In this document: piece after piece, positions 1-7,802 of the stretch | Layout of the letters: each line of letters begins with the position of its first letter | How positions within the stretch are numbered: position 1 is the first letter of the stretch | Assembly: GCA_001579985.1 (NCBI GenBank) | Contig: LRSR01002475.1 | Coordinates: 1-20,470 of the forward strand | Direction: 5' to 3' | DNA: 20,470 bases | Origin: Hypsibius dujardini | Lineage: Eukaryota; Tardigrada; Eutardigrada; Parachela; Hypsibiidae | Notes under the pieces: generated by a model | Told to the model about the DNA's origin: nothing | Seen by the model: only the letters and a program-made list of their open reading frames with translations | Database searches by the model: none | Position numbers and translations under genes: made by a program

Positions 1-145
1 AGCATCGCAGGATCCTTGAGATGAGTCGTCGAAAATAAAAGCAGCCGCAAACATCTGTTTTCGTTTATTTTGAAGCAAAGAATGAGACAGTGTCCCATTC
101 CAGTTTGTCATTATATTAAGTTTCCGTTTCCGCCTCCTTTGTGAA
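1..145. other. Non-genic flank, nothing recognised
   Basis: This short AT-leaning stretch precedes the first arm of the foldback element. I see no reading frame with a convincing start or splice structure and no RNA gene. Confidence 0.5.
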
Positions 146-706
146 TTGGTACTTGTGCGTATACTACACACATGATGCTAACCCTGCTAAAATAGCCCGA
201 GTTTTGTACACACGTGGCAAAAACCTCAGGCCGACCGAAATTAAAGCCAAATTTTTACCGGCGCCCAGCAAAATGGGGTCGGAGTTTGAGCCATTTTAGT
301 CAATGCGTGCGGCTGTTTTTGATCACAGCTGATCACGCAGTCTTTGCTCGATCGATTGATTGATTGACTTCGAACTTGACTTTTCGACTTGATTTGATCG
401 ACTTATTCGACTTAATTTTGGCGATTCGGTTAATATTAAAAGCATTTCTTAGAATAAAAGTTTTATTTTAATTTTTTTTGCGTCAAATTATGATTCCCGT
501 AATACTAGTGTTAAATAAATAAATCAAGCGATGTGAGAAAGAGCTGGACGCATTGACCAAAATTGGCTCAAACTCCGACCACCCCATTTTGCTGAGCGCC
601 GGTAAAAATTTGGCTTTAATTCGGTTGGTCTGAGGTTTTTTGCCACTTGTGTACAACACTTGGGCTATTTTAGCAGGGTAAACATCATGCGTCTGTTAAG
701 TACCAT
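146..706. mobile_element. Palindromic foldback element (MITE-like)
   Basis: Two arms of about 140 bp, at 168-307 and 549-692, are inverted copies with only scattered mismatches and small indels. Shared landmarks include CTGCTAAAATAGCCC, GGCAAAAACCTCAG and AAATTTTTACCGGCG. After a gap the similarity resumes outward with TTGGTACTT at 146-154, whose inverse partner lies near 698-705. The ~240 bp centre is AT-rich, has no long reading frame and carries a local GATTGATTGACTT run. Long arms, a non-coding centre and no transposase fit a non-autonomous foldback or MITE element. I could not identify a clear target-site duplication, so the family is unknown. Confidence 0.8.
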
Positions 707-1092
707 GACCTCGGACGAGTGCTGACCACACCATCTCCTACTAATCTTCTATTTTGATCCCTGTATCAAGTAGCCAATATTTTCGAGGGATTCAATTTAT
801 GTTCCATGTCTCAGATTTATTAGCTTTTTACTTTCACCCGACGAAGAGAAAATAAATAATATTATAATATAATTTCTTTCATATTGTTGTACTTCATTTC
901 CGGCCCCTCTCGGATGATCTATGGATTTTGGTTGTGTGCTGTTGCTGTTTTTTTCTTCTCGCGCAGACGGAGTGCTCTGTGATGTGTCTGGAATTTGCAG
1001 AGAACAGACTGGTGATTATGGTCGGAGTCAACGATCTGCGTCGCGGTTGCATAAGCGAATTATTCCTGGTTAAGAAAATCAGCGATGTACGA
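707..1092. other. Intergenic, AT-rich; one doubtful exon-like stretch
   Basis: This contains an AATAAA at about 850 in an AT-rich run and a pyrimidine tract ending in CAG at 966. A 40-codon open stretch (967-1086) follows, flanked by acceptor-like and donor-like signals. No partner exons were found, so it is not annotated as a gene. Confidence 0.35.
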
Positions 1093-1143
1093 TCACACAC
1101 CACATCACACCACACCACACCACACCACACCACATCACACACC
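1093..1143. repeat. CACAC/CACAT simple repeat
   Basis: About ten imperfect pentamer units of CACAC and CACAT are visible in succession. The apparent reading frames crossing it are by-products of the low complexity. Confidence 0.85.
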
Positions 1144-3349
1144 AATATGATGCAGATGCATCCCCCCATCCGCATGGAGCTTGCTCTAGCACAGTGCACT
1201 TGCATTATAAATACCGTTGCCTGGTTGCCAAGAATGTCTGGAAATAAGGTTAAATTACGTCTGCGAATAAATCAGAGGGTGCAATAATTCCTGCTCTGGT
1301 ACATAGTATAAGCATCAGAATGCAGGGACAGTAGCAGTAGCATCTCTTACCTTGGCGTATAGTAATGTTTATTTCGAGGCTTTGAGGTTAGTTCATGTTC
1401 CTGTGAATTGGAGAGCCAGTGTCCACTTTCTGCTCCCATGTAAAGAAAAACCAGTAACTGTTTGATGTGACGATCCCAATCCGAATGTAGAATTACGTAC
1501 AGGGAAATTTAAATCGTCATATTGGGCTTCCCGCGAGGTGGCGCCACTGTAAGCAAAGACGAAAACGCGAATGACGATTGTATGTAGTGTATGAGGTAGG
1601 AGTCTTGGAATAGGCCACCCTGGAATCAGAACTTGTAGACAAGTTTTGGCTATCAAAAAGGTCCTAAACGACAGAAAATAATCGATAACCCAGATGAAAC
1701 GCCTATCAGATATGAAGAAAAGTGGTGGGAACATGTTTAAAAAACGAAATAATTCGACTGTTGGAAAAAGCTCACTATAGAGGTCGCTGACTATACAGTG
1801 ACTCATCGTTTTCGATTAATTTGCGACACAGCGTCCCCTGCCACCCGATGATCTATTCCAGGGTACGGAAAGTCAAGTGGCCCTTTCCAGAGCCCTTCCC
1901 TCATACTCATACTCATACTGTTCGTTATTATTCACAGTATTTCCGACTTGCACATACTCAGCGCAACCATCCCTGGAACTGCCCGTGGAACAACAACAAC
2001 AAATTTGAAATCTGAGTCTAATTTACATTAGCGTATTAAGTGTTGCCTTTTTTTCGCTGCCTCTTAGAATCCATCCGGAAAAATCCACGTCGGTCATTTG
2101 GCTGCTTGCGCTGAGAAAATGCGCAAGAGTAATTAGCACACACACTTATGTGAACAGGCGGAGAATGCAGGCACACAACTTCCTGTCAACAAGTTGAGCT
2201 TCCACAGAACAGTTGTTCTTGCTGCAGTTTCCGGGGAAAACCCCTTGCAGTACATTGACTTGGAGGGGGGAATGAAACGTTCGAGCCAAATGAGCCCTCT
2301 ATTCGGTTGTGACAAACACATCTTTCATCTGCGGCCCGGAAATGTAATATCCCTTTGGAGATCTGTGTCTGTGAAGTCTCGGATGAAGTCTCGAATGAAG
2401 TCTCGATAGGCGTTTCGAACGACCCACCCGCAATACCTCTAGCACTACTTTCAATCCCTACTCACGAAAAGGTGAAGCTGGTGGCCGGAAGTAGTGAAAA
2501 AAAAGGCAGCTCATTCCTGTATCTGTAACTGTGCATGTCTGTCCGTGTCTGAGTTGTTTCTCTGTTGTCTAGACATTACCTCAAGAAAATACTTTCGATG
2601 CTAAATTCTGTGTGGCCTGTTTCATATTCCACTACGGGTAGACTGACCAGTACTCGTATTGCAAAACGCTACCGTACTCGTATGCAGTGGCCATAGTTCG
2701 GATGGTAGTCAGTGACTTCCGGTGTCTACGAACGATTATGTAAGATTCTACCTCGGAAACTGCAGAATCAGACGTAATATTAGGATATCCTGACGCATCA
2801 ACAGCCGGACTGACATGAGAGCGAGAGCGGCCGCGCACTTTTTATTTTAAAATAATTCATATATCCACTGGGCAACAAACTACAGTGCTCGGTATAAGGC
2901 AGTAGAGTCTGTATGCAAAGAACTCGGAGGCCAAAGAACAACGGACTATGAAAGAAGGCCAAGAACGGTCGCCGTATGGCGTAACTGTGAAGTCAAAGAC
3001 CATCGTTCCAATTAAAAAATTGTCGGCAGCTAGTGCCGGTCGGACCATTACCCATATCGCCTCTCTGTAATCTATGTTTTTGTTCCGCGGATACCGCAGA
3101 TAGAGAACAATATACCCCATCAACCGCTGCAAATGATTTTAAATAACGTGATTTCATCTTTTTGTGAGCAGGCAGCCTGCCTATGTTAGCCACCGTGACA
3201 ATTACTGCTATTTGAGAATTTATACTTAGTGAAAACGAACAACGACTGACATAGTTATTCCCCTAGGAAAGTACGGGCCTTGAACTACTTCACCAGGTTC
3301 ATTATCACTCCTATCGCGGACGACACTAATCCCCCCAATAACGCCAAAA
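1144..3349. other. Long intergenic region without recognised genes
   Basis: Reading frames here are short, on both strands, and none shows a domain, a signal peptide or a consistent splice pattern. The longest is 137 codons on the minus strand (1393-1806), and its protein is not recognisable. A small tandem repeat of about 12 bp, ATGAAGTCTCG-like in three copies, sits near 2366-2407. The final 150 bases must hold the promoter and 5' leader of the glycine-rich gene, but no clear TATA box is visible. Confidence 0.5.
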
Positions 3350-4483
3350 ATGCAGGCAATCCTTGGAGGACTTACAATGGCTCTCTGTAGTTTCGGTAAG
3401 TTTTTGACCGTGGCTCTATTCGGCGGTAAGTGTCTATTTCTAACCTTATTGTCGTGTGGCTATCTGGATCTTTGCTTGTCTGTGTCTGTGTCTGTGTCTG
3501 TGTCTGTGTCTGTGTCTGTGTCTGTGTCTGTGTGTCTGTGTCTGTGTCTGTGTCTGTGCCTTTGTTTGTTTTTGTGTCTATGTGTCTTGGTCTGTATCCG
3601 TAATATGTCTGTGAAACATCGCCCGTATTGCCGGGGCATGTCGGGCAGACTTTCCTGCATGTGCGTGCAGGACAGTAACGTCCCTGCGAGATAAATACAC
3701 TATCCAGAAAAGAAATTGCCACTTTTTTTCTTGTCTGTAATTCGACAAATTTCTGCAATTATAGGTGTCGTCTACGCTCAATACAACGGAGGCAACCAAG
3801 GGTACGGCAATTACGGGGGATCCGGCTACGGTGGCGGGGACTACAGTAGCAGCACAGGATATAGTGTTGCCAGCAGTACCGGTAATTCGGTTTACGGAGG
3901 CAGCAGCACTATGGGATACAACGCTGGTGGAGGAGGCTATGGTAACAACAACAACAACAATAACAATAACTACGGATACAGCGGCGGGGGAGATGGAGGT
4001 TACGGCAACGACAATGGTGGCGGAAACGGTGACTACGGAAATGACGGCCGACGGAAGATCGGAGTTCCCATTTTGGCCTACCCACCCACGCCCTTCGGCT
4101 ACGGACAGGAGCAGGGCTACGGCTACGGGAATATCTTCATGTTGGCGCAACTGCTCGGCAGCTACGACAAAGCGCAGGAGTTCATGACGAAACTCTTCAA
4201 GACCAATTCTCCCCAGGACAGTGACAGTACATACGGAAGCGGCGCTCCTGGTGGTGTCGACTATGGCGGTGGCGGGCAAGCCGGTGGTTATGGTGGAGGG
4301 GCTGATAATGGTGGTGGAGGTTACGGCGGCGGTAATGACGGCGGTTATGGACAACAGAATGCTGGGCAGGGCTATGGTGGTGGTGGTTACCCTCGAGCTG
4401 CCGAAGCGAGTCCAGCAATTTTCGCAAATCCGACCGCTGTCTATGAAGGTCCAGAGGCACCTTCCGTAGATGAGCGGAGGTAG
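3350..4483 (+). CDS. Secreted Gly/Tyr/Asn-rich protein (two exons, 254 aa)
   Basis: Exons are 3350-3395 and 3765-4483, joined in phase 1 by a G|GTAAG donor and a TTATAG|GT acceptor. Splicing yields an N-terminus with a hydrophobic stretch ending in VVYA followed by QYNGG. That is a good signal peptide of about 20 residues, which chose this start and splice. The mature chain has GGYGG/GYGN repeats (residues ~22-110) including an Asn run at ~76-84. A non-repetitive core follows (~111-170) with RRKIGVPILAYPP and a helical, hydrophobic segment around FMLAQLLGSY and EFMTKLF. A second Gly-Tyr block (~176-225) and a polar tail ending VDERR complete it. The composition resembles structural or cuticle/silk-like secreted proteins, but no named family was recognised. 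The role is inferred from composition only. The gene is complete in the window, with its stop at 4481-4483. Confidence 0.85.
3477..3558. repeat. TGTCTG hexamer microsatellite in intron 1
   Basis: About thirteen TGTCTG units with one TGTGTCTG interruption lie inside the single intron (3396-3764) of the glycine-rich gene. The same hexamer appears in intron 26 of the MAM gene. Confidence 0.9.
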
Positions 4484-5140
4484 AGAATCTGTTCGGTCGC
4501 TGGAGTTGTTGCGCCCCCACCGAGAGAGAGGGGGGGGGGAGACCTTTCGTTTCAGTGAGCCGGTCTGCGACTGGACCACTTCTCAAGCCAAAGATTTTGT
4601 GTGCCTGTGTGTGACCATTTATTTGAACATGTAAACGTAAGCTCCAGTCGCCCATGTTGTTGTCCCTCTCTGTACGATATATTTCAGGAGTCCAGTTTCG
4701 CGTGGAACTTCGGTTCAAAATTTGGTCCCCGGCAGTTGTGATGAATTCGTTTCTTGCTCTACATTCTTTCTTATGAATTACTGATCAAAGCTGAGAATGT
4801 TGCTCAAGACATGATACTGTACATATTCGAGTTACTACCCGTCGTAACGCTCTGTGGGTCTGCGTCTGACGGACACGAATACATGAATTGGAAGTTTTTT
4901 TCTCGCAAGTTGGCAGAATGCAGGTACCGTTTTTTCTGCTGTACATATGATGATTCGATTACGCAGGAGGTCTTGAGACTGCGCAACGCACAAGAGGCAG
5001 TGTGATATGCTAACGGACAGATCGTACTGTCCATTGTCTGCACGCGAAAGAACGGACAGAGATGGGCCGTGGGCGTCGACATTGGAGGGCCGTTCGATGA
5101 CTGTGAGCGTTGATTGTACGTACGCTCAAGGTTGAACGTA
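4484..5140. other. Intergenic, includes 3' end of the glycine-rich gene
   Basis: This must hold the 3' UTR of the glycine-rich gene. I see no canonical AATAAA soon after the stop. A run of nine G residues lies near 4530-4540. An open frame of 83 codons (4754-5005) shows no domain or supporting splice signals and is probably chance. Confidence 0.45.
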
Positions 5141-5270
5141 TCGTCGGTGTACCGTCGGTATCGTCGGTGTACGTCGGTATCGTCGGTGTACCGTCGGTAT
5201 CGTCGGTGTACGTCGGTATCGTCGGTGTACGTCGGTATCGTCGGCGTACCGTCGGTATCTTCGGCGTACG
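5141..5270. repeat. GTCGGT minisatellite (19-20 bp units)
   Basis: About seven alternating units of TCGTCGGTGTACCGTCGGTA and a version one C shorter are arranged head to tail. Alternating 19 and 20 bp units shift reading frame repeatedly, so the array is not protein-coding. Confidence 0.9.
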
Positions 5271-5325
5271 AGAAGTGACTGTCGTACGTTTTGATCATAA
5301 TATTAGACGGAGTGCAATTTAAATC

Positions 5326-5523
5326 ATTCCAACTTCACGCCCTATTTCACGCACTGTCGCATTAATTGAACTATGGACGGATCTGGGATCTCTTGGGTGA
5401 AGGTTGAAGATGGCGTTTTTCCCTGAAGAAAAGGAGCGTAACTCGTGAAGAAAGGTGATTGGGTCAGGCCCAATTTCATGCCGTAAAATAGGGGGTGATT
5501 TAGGAATGGCGTGAAGTTGGAAT
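5326..5523. mobile_element. Small inverted-repeat element (~198 bp)
   Basis: ATTCCAACTTCACGCC at 5326-5341 recurs as its exact inverse at 5508-5523. Partial inner similarity continues, with CTATTTCACGC on the left and inverted CTATTTTACGG on the right. There is no reading frame between the arms. This fits a MITE or the body of a tRNA-derived short element together with the segment at 5529-5612. Family and target duplication are not determined. Confidence 0.55.
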
Positions 5524-5528
5524 TAAGT

Positions 5529-5612
5529 TGGGACGATACGAATCGAACTCTGTCTATTACTCTCAGAACTCGGAAGCGCTGATGCAGTCACAAGCGCAGA
5601 AGACAGGGTCGG
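5529..5612 (-). other. tRNA-like segment, possibly a SINE head
   Basis: Read on the minus strand, AGTTCGATTCG (5539-5549) resembles the pol III B box GGTTCGANTCC. It is preceded by GCGCTTGTGACTGCATCAGCGCTT, reminiscent in layout of a Leu/Ser-type tRNA. The T-arm does not pair and no matching 5' acceptor strand was found, so it is not a functional tRNA. It abuts the inverted-repeat element, so both may be one degraded short element. Confidence 0.25.
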
Positions 5613-5837
5613 AATCGAATGACATCGAACACTATACGCCATGACGTTGGGTCAATCGACCAATCAATCATATTCAGGGACCACAAGTACTCGCCATATT
5701 CAGGGTTTTTCATGTCAGTCGGGAGCTCAGCTTAAATTTAATTCTCGAATTAAATTAAATTATTCTGTAAAGTTCAAACACTTTATTCCCTCGCTGAAGA
5801 ATTTCCACCGTCCTAGCATCTCGAAGTGTGATCTACA
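5613..5837. other. Intergenic, nothing recognised
   Basis: This AT-leaning stretch has only chance reading frames. Confidence 0.4.
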
Positions 5838-5972
5838 ATGGCGCAACCGTCGCAACAGTAACAGCAACAGGTGCAGCCGATGGGCAATTCGAATGTCGAC
5901 CAGCCCGGAGTGGTAATCATGGGTGGCGCTCCCGGGATGATATATACTAACCGGCCCACCGTCATAACCTAA
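5838..5972 (+). pseudogene. Possible broken N-terminal reading frame rich in Q/P
   Basis: From the ATG at 5838 the frame reads MAQPSQQ, meets a TAA (5859-5861), then continues in the same frame with QQQVQP and a second ATG at 5880. It runs through DQPGVVIMGGAPGMIYTNRP to a TAA at 5970-5972. The Q/P-rich start followed by VVIMGGAPG resembles the N-terminal leader of LITAF/BRI3-like small membrane-associated proteins. The zinc-binding CPxC part is absent here, and no donor site was seen to join a further exon. It may be a pseudogene fragment, a short peptide from the second ATG, or chance. Confidence 0.25.
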
Positions 5973-6060
5973 GGGGACTGCCGCCACAAAAGTCGGATTC
6001 GCAACATCCGTCGGAAAGTAAAAACAGTTTTTTTTACTTGAACAAAGACAGAAAAACAGA

Positions 6061-6076
6061 CAAAACAAACAGACAA

Positions 6077-6123
<47 letters not shown>

Positions 6124-6205
6124 TAGATAGACAGACAAAAACAGACGAACCAACAAATAGACAGACAGACAGTGAGACTGGTAGGCAAATAGACAGGCAG
6201 ACAGC
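6061..6205. repeat. GACA tetranucleotide microsatellite
   Basis: GACA units, interrupted by GATA and by GACAAA variants, run through this interval. Cysteine/serine-rich translations on the opposite strand are repeat artefacts. Confidence 0.9.
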
Positions 6206-7738
6206 TATGTAGTCCACGGCAGGTTGAAACTGTTTCTCAAACCATAATTGTGTAAAGATTTGATTAAGTCAAACTGTGCGTAAGCAGGGATTAAGGATTT
6301 TTATTTTCCTTATGGCTTTAAAGTACCAGAAATTACCTTTTCCCACCTCGTACAAGGGGCACGGTGCGTATGCGTATCGACTACCTTTTTAGTATAGTAA
6401 CAATAAAGAACTAAGAGACATAACAAAGAAGTGGGGAAAATAGATAAAAGTAAAGAGATAAATCTCATGAAAACAGATGTGACAGATGTGGGTGAGAGAG
6501 CAAATTTTCTAAAAATTCGACTGACAACTTTTCTGACATACTCAGCAAGTATTTATATACTACGCTAAATGTGACGCTGATGGACAGAGTTCAGACGCGG
6601 CGATGGGCGTGAAACGTGCGGGAGTGGCCAATGAGGATCGACGAAACAAGAGAGCTGGACTGGGCGTGGCCGATGGTCTTCCCCATTACAGCCATATTAT
6701 GCACGCATAATCTTTTCCATAAACCCAATAATTCATACAGTGAATCAATCGTTGCTTGACCCTTTCTTCTGATGGTTCTAGGTTGTTGCTGCATTCCATA
6801 CAGCTTGGTTCATCGATGCAAGCATAGTTTTATTCCGTTTTTAGCATGCCCCGTTTCGAGGACGCATAACACACCTGCTCGCAGTGCGGTGTCTTGGTCG
6901 GACAGTTCAAGGCCTGATACCTGTCCGTCACCGGAGACCCACGCCGATGCGGAACGTGGCACAGCCTCTTTGTGCATTTGTAGCTACTGCCTCACACATC
7001 AAGTGCCTCCATTCCTTTCTTCGTTGAACGCTTGTTGCTGTACAATTTTTTTTGAAAGTTCATGAAGTCGTTGCTCATACAGCCGATCAGTAATAGTTCA
7101 TGTCAGTTTCTTAAAACTATTCAAGATAGTCCTCATCGCCTCGCCATGATGTTGAGGGAATAACAGCCAAGAGATCCGATCGACAGCTCGTTACTGGGAT
7201 CAGCGAATTACACTGTCCGTTCTCAGAAGATGCGCGGGCAAAATTCTGGATTTCGACAAGAACGAACCATTACTTTACCCTACCGTGCATGGCCTACCCC
7301 TTACCTTAGAAAGTCTGAAGATACCGCGGCGGCTTATCTGTCAAATGTGGAACATAGAGGGTGATAGCGACGATAGCATGTGAGATGCCCTGTGCTCCAA
7401 TGGAGAGTTCAAACCGATATCTTTAAAACAAGTCATTAATTAAGTGTGTGAATTGCAAGGCCTTAATTGTCTGTGCTGGGTAGGGACAGTCACGAAATAT
7501 TTTGATGATCATTTATTCATTTTACTCATTGATTGAGAAGACCTATCAAGCCAAGCAGAGGAGTCGAGTCCGAGAAGTGAGACCACTGTATGGTCTCAAT
7601 TACCCTCTTTGAAGTGATCATTTAGGCAGAGCTTCCACTTCCGCGTTAATAGTTAGTTTAACGTATCTAATTGCCGCAGCATCCGCATGCGGAATATTAT
7701 ACTTCCTGTGTGAGAAGTCGCGCTTGAACAACAGCGCT
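6206..7738. other. Intergenic region upstream of the MAM gene
   Basis: No convincing gene was seen. An AATAAA occurs near 6402. Plus-strand frames at 6772-7065 (97 codons) and around 7161-7363 (no ATG at its start) have no recognisable domains. The last few hundred bases must contain the promoter and 5' leader of the MAM gene. A TATTATA-like run at about 7692-7699 is AT-rich but too close to the ATG to call a TATA box with confidence. Confidence 0.45.
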
Positions 7739-7802
7739 ATGGACAGCTGGATATTTAAAGGATTAATAAGCTTCACGCTGTCCATCATTTTATTCGGACA
7801 AG
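7739..7802 (+). other. MAM gene exon 1: signal peptide
   Basis: It encodes [21 protein letters not shown], with a short polar start and a hydrophobic core. Splicing adds GDAEQ, giving a plausible cleavage after GDA. The donor is CAAG|GTATAG in phase 1. An upstream in-frame TTG exists, but this ATG is the first normal start. Confidence 0.8.

Noticed and set aside
1393-1806. 137-codon minus-strand frame
   Set aside because: No domain, signal peptide or splice partners were recognised, and a chance frame of this length is plausible in non-coding DNA.
3578-4579. 333-codon minus-strand frame
   Set aside because: It is antisense to the glycine-rich coding exon. Its Val/Thr/Ser richness is the complement of Gly/Tyr codons, and the plus strand has a spliced signal peptide.
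4804-5322. Frames with repeated DDTDVHRRYR or VGVPSVSSVY units
   Set aside because: They come from the 19-20 bp GTCGGT minisatellite. Unit length alternates and is not a multiple of three, with no supporting gene structure.
5529-5612. Functional tRNA gene
   Set aside because: A B-box-like motif is present, but the T-arm does not pair and the acceptor stem has no partner.
5760-6217. Cys/Leu/Ser-rich minus-strand frames
   Set aside because: They are translations of the GACA microsatellite.
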